A stretch of 64,000 bases of DNA from Anaeramoeba flamelloides (GCA_027625915.1 JANTQA010000026.1:4030001-4094000); one strand, 5' to 3'. Counted from the stretch's first letter, positions 36,259 to 49,740 are shown. Made by a program: numbers and translations. Notes: generated from the letters alone by a model not told the origin.

Positions 36259-36708
36259 CTGGGCATGAAAATAATCCCTGGCAGGGTTTTTAATAGTGAA
36301 TATTAGGAAAATTGTTGTTTAATTGTAAATATTAAAATCAAATATTGTTTTTAAGAAGCAAACTTTTTAAATTATAACTCATCCAATTTTTAGAATGATT
36401 ATTAATAAAATTATATTTGTTCAAAACATTATTCAACCAATCAAACAACCCGAATAAAAAATATCATTTTCGAAACTCATAGCAAACCTCTATAAAACTC
36501 AATTTTTTTTCAAAAAAAGATGCTCTACATATACTATCTGACAATTGATGAGTATTATATAGAACCCCCACTTTAATACACTTTAGTTTGGTTTATTACT
36601 AGCCAATAAAAAAATTGTTTATTTATAAAAAGTATTTGATTTTAAATAAAATAAATTTTCCTAATATTCACAATTAAAAATCTTGTCAGATATTATTTTC
36701 ATGCCAGG
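36259..36708. mobile_element. 450-bp TIR element, TA target site
   Basis: The left end 'ctgggcatgaaaataat' and the right end (read inverted) 'cctggcatgaaaataat' extend into ~55 bp of inverted repeat, including 'tttttaatWgtgaatattag'. TA flanks both ends (36257-36258 and 36709-36710). A partial copy lies at 51880-52015. No coding sequence. Confidence 0.8.
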
Positions 36709-37649
36709 TATTTTTTTCACTGCTTTAAATCAAATCAAATTGTTTATACACTTTAAGAAAACATTTTTTTTAAATTGAAGAAATTTAACACTTTGAACAT
36801 TTAAAATTAGAAAACATTAGATTTTTTTTTTTAAATTTGATTTGTTGGAAACTAAGAGATAATTTTATCTTATTTTTTTTAATTAACTTTCTTGAAATAT
36901 ACTATTAGATTAATTTTTATTTTTTTTTATTTGAATTTTGTCAAATAGAATCTTTTAAACTTTTATTTTACTATGTTTTTTTTTTTCAATTAGGTAATAT
37001 GAAACTTTTTTTTATTATTTGAATTTTTTGTCGATGAGTATATTATTAATTTTTTGTCGTTTTTTTACTTGTTTTGATTTTGGGACACTATGGAAGATTT
37101 TTTTTTTTGTGGTTTGAATTTATTGCCAATGAGTCAATCTATTTGAAAGTTTTTTTTTTTTATTTGAATTTAGTCAATCAAAAGAAGAGTAATTTTATAA
37201 TACTGTTTTTTTTTTGTTTCAAGTCATTTCTTGTGTATGAATCAAACTCATGGATAATGACTACAGAGTAAATGGAATATGGTTTTACTGGTACTGTTAT
37301 AAAAATATACCTGCAGAAGACTTTAATCCGTATTTCAAAATAAAAAGTGTGTTTTTTTTTTGTTATAGAAGACCTATACACCAACCAATCAAAGAAACCA
37401 ACAAAAATAAACGTAATTAAATATCGTAATGTTTTCTTAAAAATTCTATTATTTAAAAATAAATTCAAAAAATAAAGGATTAAATAGAAAAATTTATCTC
37501 AAAAAATTGATTTAATTTTTGGAAAATTTTAATCATAAAAAAAACAAAAAATTTTCAAAAGTGTTACTCAAACATTTTGGTTAGCTCTTTTTTAAAACTT
37601 TGATAACTCACTTTTTTAGGGTCTATCTTATTTGGTGTTCTTTGAGAAT

Positions 37650-37830
37650 TAAAATAATATTAATTTTCTTATATACTGATAAATTCAAATCTATTTTATA
37701 AAATTTTTAGTTCAATTTCCCATTTTGTAAATCTTATATCACGAACCTTTAAAAGAACTCTTGGGAAAGGGTGTTTTAAACAACAAACTATTTCGATAGT
37801 TTGTTAACATTTAAATGAATAAAATGCTTC
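37650..37830 (-). repeat. Unclassified dispersed repeat, copy 2 of 3 (inverted)
   Basis: The reverse complement matches 19300-19450: 'gcattttattcWtttaaatg', 'cctttcccaagagt', 'acaaaatgggaaattgaact' and 'tttgaatttatcagtata'. Confidence 0.6.
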
Positions 37831-39378
37831 ATTCAAAATTAGGTAAAAAAATAACAAAAAGTAAAAATTTCCAATCATTTATTTAAATCCTAAGGGATGA
37901 TACAAAAGTATTTATAGTTGCCTTTATGTTCTGGTTCATTTCAGAAAACACTCATATTTCTCAATTACCAATTATTTAAATAAAAATTATTTATTTGTTA
38001 AATGACAACTTAATTATATTTTCTTTAATTCTAAAATAAATGAATACATTTTGAAGTAGGAAAAACCATTCGTTTCAAAACTGTTTACCAAATAAAGTTA
38101 TACTGTTGATCCCAAAATAAGAAAAATCTTAAAAAATTTATCTGTCACAAATCGCCAACATACCATTAATGAGAAAATAATTTGCAATAAGATAATCATT
38201 TTGCTCTTAAAAATAAAAATGTTGAAAAGATAAAGAGAAATTATAGATCTTGAAGAGTGTTTTAGTCTGTTTGTATTTTTATTTTGGCCTTTTTCAAATT
38301 GAGTATTGTTAGATATCTCGTATTTTTCTTTGAATTTTTTTAAAAAGCTGAAAGGCATTATGTTCAAATAATGTGGAAATTCTAACTGTTTTAACATACA
38401 CCAATATTTCCAAATGGATATAATTACCGGATTGAAAAATCAGATTTTGTAGGTTTAGAAAATTACCAAAAAATTTTTACTAAATTCTAAATTCAGAAAA
38501 GAGTGTAGGTGCTGTTTTGTTCAAAAAGAGTCTTATTTTTATTCTTTTAAGAAAGATATTGTTTGAAAAATAAGTAAAGTGAAAGGTTTTTTATTTGATG
38601 GGCAAGAAAGTTTTATAAAATGAAATAAAAATTCAATAACAAAACTCGAATTCAACGTTGTTAAAGGTAGTGTTTGTTGATTTTGGAAATGATTCCAATT
38701 TTAGGTATTTGACATTTTTAACTCTTTTTATTAATAGCAAGATCAAAATAATGCTGAAAAGTCTGTAATTGAAATACTATTTGTTGCAAAATAAATTGAA
38801 CAAAATTTTCATTCATCTTTCCTAAAAAAGATTTATCAGTCATTGTAAAATTTCACTTTTTTAATTCCTAAAGCCAGTAATAAATTTTTAATTTCCCTTT
38901 TAGAATTGGGAATTTTGATGATTTATTTTAATTATGTGCTGTAATTTTTTGGAAAGCTGAATGAAAATTTTGATTATTTTATTTTGCAATTAACAGTAGT
39001 GTTTAATACCCACCAATCCAAAAGCAGTTTCAGATGGAAGTATTGGGAATTTGTAATAACTTTTTTAAAATAATTTATCTTAAATTTTCTGATTGGGAAA
39101 TGTGAATAACTTTGCAAACCATAAAACACTTCTAATTGGTCAAAAGTCAATTAGAAAGAAAAATTCAAATTAAAAAAATTTTCTATTTTTTTCCATTCTA
39201 AAAAATTGTCAGTATACAAAAGGATTTGAACAAGAAGTGATAAACAAAAAAAATCTAATTTTCCACATTAACAAAGCTACATATTTGAATGGAAAATAAA
39301 AATCACTATTGACAAAAATATCTTTCAAAAAGAAAAAAAAGATTTCAAAAAAATTTTATTTTTTTTTCTCAGAAAAAA

Positions 39379-42300
39379 ATGTTACTTGCTACCAAATTTT
39401 TACTGTTATTCTTTTGTTTCATTTGTTTAGGTTAGTTTTGTTATTTTCATTGACTCTTTGGATTGTTCCTGAATAAAAAAAATAATTAACCAATAAAAAA
39501 AAACAAAAAACAACAAATAAAAAACATAACAAACCCAAATTATAGTCCAATCCATTTGCGAGTTACCCTCGCAAACTGGAAGGGAGTATAACAAGGAAAT
39601 ACTCTCTGAATCTCAACCGAGGATTGTTGAATTAGGCAGTGACTTAATTGTGCAAGTTGGCACAACGACTGATGGGAGCATTGAGGGTATCTTTTTTGAT
39701 CACAATGGTAATTATTTGGAACGGCACGTTACCTTGTTTGACTATGCCAGTTCTAAAAACAAGAATCTTTATGGCGCATTTAGCATTCCGACCGAGGAAA
39801 CATATTCTAACTTCTTGGTGCTCTTTCTCTCGGAACAAAGCGTAAATTCAATTTTTGGTGCCGTGTTCAACTTTTTTGGGGAAATGATACAGCAAACCAT
39901 CGAATATACAACCAAGACTGGGCTTCAAAGCTTTGACAGTTGTCTTCTAAACAGTACCAGTTTTTTTCTCTCCTATGACACACAGGAAACGAATGGCGAA
40001 ATCAATTATGGGGTGTACTCCATTGACGGTTCAAGTGTTGGAAATGAGGCCATAATTGCAGAGGATTCGGGGTACCAACTCACGGACTCACACGTTGCAG
40101 TTTTAAATTGTGCAGATGATGGCAGCGGCGATGAAACGTATTTAGGGATCGTTTATACGGACATTACGGGGGCAGAATCAGCAGTTTATCTCACTTACCA
40201 TAACTTGACTCTTAACGCTGCAACTGATCACATTCCCATTTCAACACTGCAAACTAATACCAACCACCAAGACCCAAGAATCTTAAATTTGGATCTAATC
40301 TCAGAATTTGCAATTGCCTATATCAGTGAGAATATCGACACAAAACATTTAATTTTAGGGTACTACCAACCAAAAACCCAAGTGTATTGTGACGAAACGA
40401 CTGTCGTGTCTTCGAGTGATCAAATCCTCTCTCCAAATTTGGTCAAATTGAAGGACGTTGATTATTTTGTTTTAATATGGTCAGACTACGTGCCGAGTAA
40501 CTATCCGCTTCAAGGAGCAATTATAAATTACCAAACCAGAGAGATTACGGATTATTTGGAAATTAGCAACAGTGAAAATTGGAAAAAGAAGTATCCACAC
40601 GCGATCAGCCATAATTCAAATAAGCTTTTTGTCACTTACTATTATGAAGACGGGGACAGCTTAAGTTTTCATAGTATTCTCAGTCTTGATTTGGATTTCC
40701 CTATTTATTATAATAGCAATTATCCAAAAACAGAAAATAAAGAAATAACTGTTTACTTAACAAGCAACACCTACATTGATTATTCCATCTCAAAACAAAA
40801 CATAATCAATTACTCAGGCCTTAGCGAGGACTTAACCTCCGAATTGGAGCCTGTTGATCCACCTACCTTACCTGATTGGATCTACTACAACGATCAAGAT
40901 TTTAAAATCATTGGGGAAACTGAAAACGATTTTGGATCGATCACATTTAATTTGAAGATTACTAATGACTGTGAGAAGGAAATTAGAATCCCATTTCAAT
41001 TTCTTTATCTGCCAAAAACATGCGAAAAAAATATACAGCAAAGAAGTAACCCAGGAGATTTTGAAATTGTTCCTTTAAAATATTTTAAATTTTACTTTGA
41101 TAAAAATATCTTTGTTTCAGTCTCCGATGACGGCACTCGTCAAAGTTTAGAATATACCCTCGTTGACGAGCGTGGTGAATTGAATTCCTGGATTAGATTT
41201 AATATCGATGAATTTTCAATGGAAGGTACAGCACCAGCAGATTTCCAGACAGAGTACGAATTATTTTTACAGGCCAGCGATGGATGCGATAGTATAACTT
41301 CTGATAGCTTTTTGTTGATACCTTCTGTGTATTGTTCAGATTCACAGCCACCCCAAACAAGCCCAATATCTGATATTATATTGCCAATTAATGTTAATTT
41401 TGAATATATGCTACCAATTGACACCTTTTATTATGACGATCCTAATATGGCCATTGAAGTATCGGCAGAATACGAGGGATCACCAGCACTGCCTTCTTGG
41501 CTAAATTTTAATCAAGAGGGCAAATACTTTTATGGAACGACACCCGTTAATACTGGTGATTACCTCATAGATTTAATCGGCAAAAATAAATGTGACAAAA
41601 GTAGTAACGTACAGCTTAGCATTTTGATTAAGGGCTCTTCTTCTTGCAAACCTTTGTATGTCTCCATTGAAAAAAATATTTCGGCTCCATCCTCGTTTAA
41701 TATCCAACCAGTAAATATTGCAATACCGGAATCAAAATATATGATTGCTTATCAATCTTCTGAAACAGGTACACCATCGGAAACAATAATAAAATATCAA
41801 ATTCTTGATGCTGATGGAAACATAATTGAAAATGAACAAGACTTTGACCAAATGTTAACCGTTGATGAGTACTCGGAAAATCCACAGGGGGTATCTATGA
41901 ATCAAGAAACAATAATCTTTCTAACCTACCAACATAGCACACCAGGGGGTAAAGATTTAATTATAAAAAAATATGATTACGATATCAAAACAGTAGAGGA
42001 GAATATTGTACTAAGCGGCACGGGGGTTACAGGTGAATACAAAGCCCCGGTTACTTTGGATTGGTATGAAACACAACTCATAGTAGTCTTTGTAGACGGT
42101 ACCAATTCTGTGGATAATCCCGGTTTTATAAAAGCAGTATGTTATGACACTGATTTAAAAAACCCCTCTGACTCTTTTTCAATTGCAGGAGATGGCGAAA
42201 GCTTTAATATAAACCCACAAATTGTCCAATTTACAGATGAAGAATGGTTGGTTGTGTGGGAAAGAAGAGACAAAAGTAATGATTTTTCCGAAATTTGGAT

Positions 42301-45300
42301 GAGGACCATAAATTATGATTGCTCTAATTTAGGAGAGCCAATTAATGCCACTGCTGATAGCACACAAACGAAGCCCCTAAACAACACTGCACCAAAAATT
42401 GCCATTAGCCATAAAAATAAAAGACTTTATCTAGTGTGGAACTCGGACATCGGCGATGGGAATTATGAGTTTGTTTTACAATACTATGATACCTCATTGG
42501 GCCTACTTAATTATGTAAATAAAAACCTTGCCCAACAAGACAGCTCAAATCACGAAATTGCCTTCATCCCAACAGACAAACTGGTCCTGAGTTATTACAA
42601 GCAAAATAACAAATTGTTTCATCAGCTTTTTGATCATGAATTAAATATAATTGAAGAGCAACAGATTAATGGAATATTCAGTCCCGACAAAATGTCCCTG
42701 TCAGCACTGGAGGGCTGGTTTATGATTACTCACATCAGTGACGCAAAAGAAATTACAGTCAACATTCAGAAATTCACCCCGCCCGAAGTTGACAATAATG
42801 CCGAGTCAACCTATGAGATCCGAAATAATGGGCTCTTTCAAATTGACATTGGGAACGACATATTTACTAGCACTAAAAATATGGAGTTGCTGTATTACGT
42901 TATTGAAGAAACATCAGATCCCGATAAAGAATACCAAGACCTCTCATGGATCAAGAGTGGCATAACAGACAATCAAATCAGGGGATTCCCACCACAACAA
43001 GAAACCACTTTTAAGACCCTATATGCTGCGATCGATGAATGTAGAATTATAAACGAGAAAGAAATAACAATCAATTTAATAAACGGCGAACTAATTACCA
43101 ACGTGGACACATCATGGATGCTAAATTTAGTTTCAGGGACAACAAGCCTTTTATCAACTGATCACAATAACCAGGCAGATGATAATATATATATTATCAA
43201 TTCAGATGACTCTAAAATTGTCAATAAAAAGAATATTAAAATATTACCCTCTTATGAATACTCAATTGTCAATACCATTGTTTTTAAAACCGAAGGAAAT
43301 GACAATGGTGAAATCTTAATCCAAAATTCTGGGAACGTTGAATTCTTAAGTTACACTAATAACAATATTGCAACATTTAGCTATGTTTTTGATTTTATCA
43401 CCTTAAAAATTACACAAAATTCTCGTGTATATTTCAGAGCAAATGTAATATTTGAAAATTTCGATTCATTAAATGATATTATTTTACTTAAAGAAAATTC
43501 TTATATTCAATTTTCCTATTTACAATTCAGACAGTTTGCCCCTATAGAACAAACTTTCAATTTAGTCTACTCAGAAGAATCGGGTCTTTTTATTTGGAAC
43601 TATGAAATCGATCTTAATGTTGAACAATTGTCATACAGTTTAATGGATATAAAATATGAAAAAAATTCGAAAAACAGGAAAAATATCATCATTCTTAATC
43701 AAGAAGCCACTACATTGCCGGATATAAAGATCACGTCAACTGAAAATAACGATTATGATTATCTGACAGTTTGGTTCAAAGAAGCAACAATATATGAAAA
43801 TTTGGAATTAACCAATTGTAAAGCTTTCTATTTTTTTGATCCAAACGAATCGACAGTATTCCAAGTTGAGGGATTTAAATTGGATGGGGAATTGGTGGCT
43901 TATAAGGTTAATGATGAAACCATTAATAATGACCCAAACGATTTACCCACTTTCGCCATCAATGATAAATTTGAATGGCCGAAAGGCTTGGTTCAAGGAA
44001 TCCAACTTGTATTAAATGCAGCCGATAAAGCATCGTTAGGCGAAGCGGATGAAATTTATTTAACCAATAGCAAATTAGAAATTGCAAATGCAGATACAAC
44101 ACTGTTTTCCCTGCTAAACATTCTTAATTCACAAATAATTGCCCAGCCTGACTCATTTTTCCAAATTATGATCAGTAAGAATGCAATTACCCAACTCGAT
44201 TCCTCGGCTAACAATTTTTTCATTAATAATGGAACCACTTTAATTGGTTCCCCCACCTCATTGTCGATATCTTTAAAAAATGAAAACCGATTACTCATTA
44301 ACGAAGATTTACAATTAGATAAAACCTTCAAAAACACAGCAAGCGGAACAATAGTCTTAGGGGTTGTGGGTGAAAACAGCCCCTCATTAACAATCATCGC
44401 AACAGAGTCTCAATTAGATGGAACATTGGAATTTGATTTTTATAATTTTCAAATTCGGAGTTTCCCCTATCGGCATGTCGGGATTGGTGATCCAAATAAT
44501 GAGGACGATACCTTTTTTGAAAAGTCGCAACTCGAGATTACTATCCAGGACGAACAAGATTGGGTGATCATAAGGGATACAAAGAAAATATATGCAGATA
44601 ACCTCGGCTGTGGAATTGGGATGGAACCAAAAAGAGATCAGAACAATCCTGACCATAACAACGGGGAATGTGTTGATTGCATGGTGGGACATTCGAGCGA
44701 GATAGTTGATTTGGAATTTTGTGGGCTGTGCAATAATGGCACCTTTGCACAAATAACTGGATCAACAAAATGTACGGACTGTAAAAGGGGGTCATATTCG
44801 AACGAAGGTGCTGAGGAGTGTATACAATGCCCAGCGGGAGAATATGCGCCCGATCCCGGATTAGGTAGCTGCCTGCTATGTAGCAAGGGCAAATATTCAA
44901 ATGCGGGCTCTGAATCCTGTGAGGAATGCCCAGTGGGGACTTTTAATTCGGATCTGGGACAAAGCAAATGCACGCCTTGTAAAATCGGGTTCTATAATGA
45001 TGAGAGGGGGCAAAGCTCTTGCCAGCCATGCGCAATTGGCACATTTAACGACGAAGAGGGGGCAAGTGCTTGCAAACCGTGCCCCGTAAAGACATTCACT
45101 GATACCACAGCATCCCCCACATGCACGTATTGCGCCGCGGGCCACTATAATGACCAAGAGGGACAAACCTCCTGTCAAAAATGCCAAAGGGGGTTCTATA
45201 ATGATTATGATGGCCAATCTGATTGCAAGGAATGCGCCACGGGGGAATACTCCGCCAAAGAGGGCGCCACTATATGTGACGTGTGCAAGACGGGAACTTA

Positions 45301-47923
45301 TTCTTCAAAGACTGGATCCTCAATATGCACCAATTGCGAATCCGGTAAATATACGGATCAAGAGGGCGCGAAATTCTGCAACCAATGCCCAATTGGCGAG
45401 TACCAAGAAAATTCTGGATCGTCTGAATGCAATTATTGCGGTAACAACTTTCTTACTTTACAAACCGGCTCGATGTCAATCGAAAAGTGCGTCTGTAAAG
45501 CTGGGTTTTATAAAGAAAATGGCAATTGCAAAACCTGCCCCACGGGCGCCATATGCAATTCTGCAAACATTGAAACGCCAGATGCCGACGTCGGCTATTG
45601 GCGACAGGCCAACACCGAGGATTATATACAATGCAAGGTCAAGGAAGCATGCCCCGGCGGCAAAGCGGGCCAATGCAATACTGACAGCGGCTATACGGGG
45701 GCACTCTGCCAGGATTGCCTTGAAAAATATTACCACATGGGATACGAATGCAGGGAATGTGGCAATGAGAATAATGCTTGGAAATTTGTTCTTGCCGGGT
45801 TCGTCATTTTATTTCTTTGCTTCGTCATGTTTATTTTTGCAAAGAAGGCACGATCATATTTTGGATCTTTTACGATCGCATTTAGCTTTGTGCAAATCTT
45901 GGCTATAATGAACGAACTGGATTTAAAATGGCCCTCCAACATCAAGAGAACCTTTAGCATCTTTTCAGTTTTTAATTTCAACATCGACTTACTCGCCACA
46001 GAATGCTCCTTTACCATCACGTGGGAAGAAAAATGGTTAATAATCATCCTGTCACCAGCGATCTTTTTACTTGTTTTCGTCTTTATCTATGTAGTGATTT
46101 GGTTACACTCTTTTGCCATGTATAGATTTGAGGATACCTTTGCCCCGAAACGAGAAAGTTTAAAAAAACAAAAAAAAAAGCTCAACTCAACATCATCATC
46201 GGCTTCCTCTCTGAAGAAATTCCTTTTCAGAATTAAATTCAATATTTATAAATCTTTATTATTCCAAACAGACACCAAATTTCGAAACACATTGAAAAAC
46301 AATTTAATTAATGCCTACTCGACCTTTTTAACGCTGATCTATTTGATCGTCTCTTTAAAGGTTGTAGAATATTTTGATTGCACCCATCAGGAAGATGGTA
46401 CATGGTCGATGGATTCAAAGCCAGAGTGGAATTGCTTAGAGGGAGAATGGATGAGATTGTTCCCCGTAGCGCTAACGGGATTAATATTATATGTGATTAG
46501 TATACCGCTTGGACTTGCGCTTATCTTAAGGCACTATTCCACAAAATTGTCAGAGGAGGAATTCCTTCACAAATTTGGTTTGCTCTCGGCTCGATATTCA
46601 AAGAATTATTATTATTGGGAAATCATTGTCATGCTCAGAAAATTGGCAATCGTCATTTTGAGAACCACCCTTGGGACAAGGCCCTTAATTCAAGTTTTGG
46701 TATGCATCCTGACATATTACCTGGCCATTTTTCTGCAGCTGAAATGTAACCCCTATTTGGAACTTCGCCACAATCATCTGGAATTCTTATTGCTAACAGT
46801 GTCAGAATTGATTCTTTTTACAGGATGGATCTTTTTAACAGAGGAATTCCCCACAGACTCACAGAAGACGACAGTTTCTCAAGTGATCATTGCCGTCATC
46901 TGGCTATCGATGTCAGCCCTCATTATAATGATAGTTTTTGAAATTAGATTTAAATACAGAGTAATGATCGGCAAGGAATTAGACGAAATCAAATATAGCA
47001 AAGAAGTTAGATCGGGCAAGGCCATAGTCAAATTCTCAAAAAGAAAACCAAAATTTAAAAAAATGTTGAAATACTTTTTGTCCAGAAACAAACGCCAGAC
47101 CAGGCATATTAATAATATATATCATTACACCAAGGGTGCCCTTAACAAATCATCAACTTTAAATAATGAAGAAAAAAATAATACGAAGATGGACAACTTT
47201 AAAGCAATTTTCCTTTTGAATTGGAATACAAATATTATACCACCCTTGATTTCCTTTTATAAAAATAAGGCAAACAAGGATCAAAAAATAAAAATAATTC
47301 TTTTAATTTTGCATACGAAAAGTTATTTCCAAAAATTAATCGAAGAACAAACAAATAATGAGAGTTCAAAGAATAAAAAAAGAAGAAGATCAATTTCTAC
47401 TAGTCTAAGAAGTTTTGGTAAAAAAATTAATAAAATTACAAATGGTAAACATGAGAAAGGGGGCAGTGGTAGTAATGATGAGAACGAAGATGTTGACAAA
47501 ATTTTTTATTCTAAATCGGAAGAATTGTTGAAAAGGGAATTAAGGAATGTTGAAAATGAAAAGAAAAAGAAAAAAATAAATAACACTAAAAATAAAAATA
47601 ATAATAATAATAAAAAGAAGAAGAAGCAAATTACATCAACTAACCAAAAAGAAACAAACAAGAAAAAAAAAAAGAAAAAGAAAAAAACAGCACCAACCAA
47701 TCAAACAGAAACAAATAAGAAGAAGAAGAAGAAGAAAAAGAAGAAGAAAGTTAATAAAGAACAATCAGAGATTGAATTAGATGAGAAGAAAAAAACATAC
47801 ACCGAGTCAAATTCCAATACAAATTCAATACTTGAACCAAATTTTATACCAGAACCAGAGTCTTTACCCGAACCAGAATCTAATTCTATTTCTGATTCTG
47901 ATTCCGATTCTTATTCCGATTAA
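39379..47923 (+). CDS. Giant Cys-rich receptor-like multi-pass membrane protein, 2809 aa
   Basis: Exon 1 (39379-39430) encodes a signal peptide ('MLLATKFLLLFFCFICLG'). A 115-bp intron (GTTAGT...TATAG, phase 1) leads to exon 2 (39546-47923), whose frame starts well upstream of its first internal start-like codon. The ectodomain (about 19-2090) has beta-propeller-like strands ('EWLVVWERRD', 'RLYLVWNSDIGDG') and four cadherin-like or He-PIG-like motifs ('PDWIYYNDQDFKIIGET', 'LPSWLNFNQEGKYFYGTTP' and similar, near 459, 563, 666 and 1149). Next come a beta-rich stretch and 14 ephrin-receptor-like Cys repeats (about 1745-1985; 'CxxGxYxxxxGxxxCxxC'). Residues ~2095-2490 hold 8-9 membrane spans, including 'YYYWEIIVMLRKLAIVILR'. 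The tail is Lys-rich, ending in Glu-Pro and Ser-Asp repeats. The inferred role is a surface receptor or channel; the ligand is unknown. G+C rises clearly over the Cys repeats, which produces long antisense and shifted open frames that are not genes. Confidence 0.9.
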
Positions 47924-49149
47924 AATATATTAATACCTTCATCTATTTGTTATTATTCATTAACAATGTAATTTAATTCAATAATTAATGAAAAAGAAAA
48001 TTCTTTCAAAAATAAACAAAACTCTTTTTAAAAATTTTTCATTTTTAAACTTAATTTCACAATTTCCAATAATCTTTAGAGACTTTTTTTTATTACAGAG
48101 GACCAAGGCATTTTTAACTTTTGGGTGTAGTATTGTACTTTGAATTCTAATATAAAAATCTTTTGGTTTATAATAATTATCACTCTTTCGAACTTTCCAT
48201 AGACTTTTTTTTTTTTGTAATATATAAATTGACATTTCGACTTTAAATTAAATTTATTTTTCTTATTTAAAAAATTAATTTGGGTTAATTGTTTATTTGG
48301 AAACCTTAGATTGAAAATATCACAATAAAAAAATTTATCACATTTAAAACAATTTTTTAATTCCTATATTATTTAAAAAACAAATATTAATGATCAAATT
48401 AAGGATGATACTTTCCAAATAAATCCAACAAGCCTATACCCCAAAGCCCACCCTTTGAGACATGTTACAATTGAAAACAATCTTTTATCCAAAGTTTAAA
48501 AATAATTTTTTTTTTAAAAAAAATGTACATTTTTTGGATTTCACCGATTTTTTCTTTTTATTCTACTTTAAAAAGTTCCACTTACCAAGTCCTTAAAAAT
48601 CATCTTAGAAAATATTTTTTCATTTAATATTTCATTTAAATTTGTGCTTATTAGCACTAAAGTTCGAAAAACTTTGAAAAATTCCATAATTATCCCAAAT
48701 AACATAGTATTTTCAATTAATACTCTGTCGTTAATTGGCATATCTCTTTCACACTAAAATATTTTTTTTTAATAGTTATTAAAACTTTAAAAGAATAAAA
48801 AACCAAAAAACTATTCGAGAAAGTGACAGTTTTCTTTATTTAGTTTAAGCATAAAAATTGTGTTTTTAGAATAAAAAATTATTTATTATTATTTTTTTTT
48901 TTTAATATTCAACATCTATAGCCAATTCATAAAATTATCTCATGTTTACAGCAAATTCTAGAAATGTATTTAAATTTTTTTGCCTTTGATATCATGTATG
49001 TAAAATTATAACTAATCAGATATCTTTTCTTTTAACAAATGAAAAGTATAAATTTTCATTTTAAAGAAATCCGAGTAAAAGAGAAACAAAAGAAAGAAAA
49101 AGAAAAGCTAAAATAATCAAAAAAAAAAATAATAATAATAAATAAGAAT

Positions 49150-49640
49150 CAAAATTATTTATTTAAAACACAAAAATATTTAAGTTATCCATCAAGTTCA
49201 ACAATTCTAAAATTCAGATCTTTTACTAACTGCAATTATAAAATTTTACTACATTCAGTTCCACTTTTAAGACACAAACTTTGAACGAAATTTAAGGCAC
49301 ATAAAAACCCCAAATTAAAGTACATAGATTGGAATTTTTTTTACACAAATAAATTTACTAGAATTTGAAATTTGTGGCTTAATTTGGGATTTTTTATGTG
49401 CCTTAAATTTTGTTCAACGTTTGGGAATTAAAAGTGGAACTGACTATATGTATTCAATAAAAATTCTTATAAATCTTGTCCTCTATGTTTAAAATGTGAA
49501 CGAAAGGAAATTTATTGAAAATATTGATCATTTTTTATGGCTAAAACCCACCTATGAAAAAGATAGATTAATATTTCAATACAAATTAAAAGAAATATAT
49601 TTTATGAATTAATTTCAAATCAAGACAGTTTGAAACTATT
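49150..49640 (+). repeat. Dispersed repeat shared with 25600-26200, interrupted by a MITE
   Basis: Homologous blocks run in the same order as at 25600-26200. The foldback element at 49252-49446 lies between them and has no counterpart there. Confidence 0.5.
49252..49446. mobile_element. Tc1/mariner-like foldback MITE, copy 3
   Basis: The left arm has 'cagttccacttttaagacac' and the right arm 'attaaaagtggaactgacta'. TA flanks both ends. Slightly more diverged than the copies at 33543 and 34676. Confidence 0.8.
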
Positions 49641-49664
49641 TTCATTAATTAATAATCTTGAAAT

Positions 49665-49740
49665 CTATGATTCTACGATTAAATTTCTGAAAGTGAATTT
49701 AAGTCTAAGGGAAACTAGAGTGTAATTTACACTTCTTAAA
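49665..49740 (-). repeat. Shared repeat block with palindrome
   Basis: The inverse of 31353-31440: 'aagtctaaggg', 'aactagagtgtaatttacac'. It lies at the end of an 87-codon minus-strand frame (49928-49665) that I cannot identify. Confidence 0.55.

Larger units (their letters stand above)
29995..39378. other. Large gene-poor region rich in small transposable elements
   Basis: About 9.4 kb with no convincing gene. Identified content: dispersed repeats at 30960-31180, 31353-31440 and 37650-37830; foldback elements at 33543-33736 and 34676-34872; a 791-bp TIR element at 35018-35808; a 450-bp TIR element at 36259-36708; and an imperfect T-rich repetitive tract (about 36890-37230, recurring 'ttttatttgaattt.gtc'). 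A 99-codon minus-strand frame at 38397-38098 has no recognisable features and is probably chance. 31440-33540 and 37830-39370 show nothing more. Confidence 0.6.

Noticed and set aside
38098-38397. 99-codon minus-strand frame as a small gene
   Set aside because: No domain, no splice or neighbour support, and background composition.
44056-45217. Several antisense open frames of 86-113 codons under the receptor gene
   Set aside because: Shadows of the sense coding sequence, with no domain of their own.
45150-45908. 252-codon open frame overlapping the giant receptor in another frame
   Set aside because: It follows from the G+C-rich Cys-repeat composition and has only Arg/Ala/Pro-biased text. 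The receptor frame carries the conserved Cys pattern.
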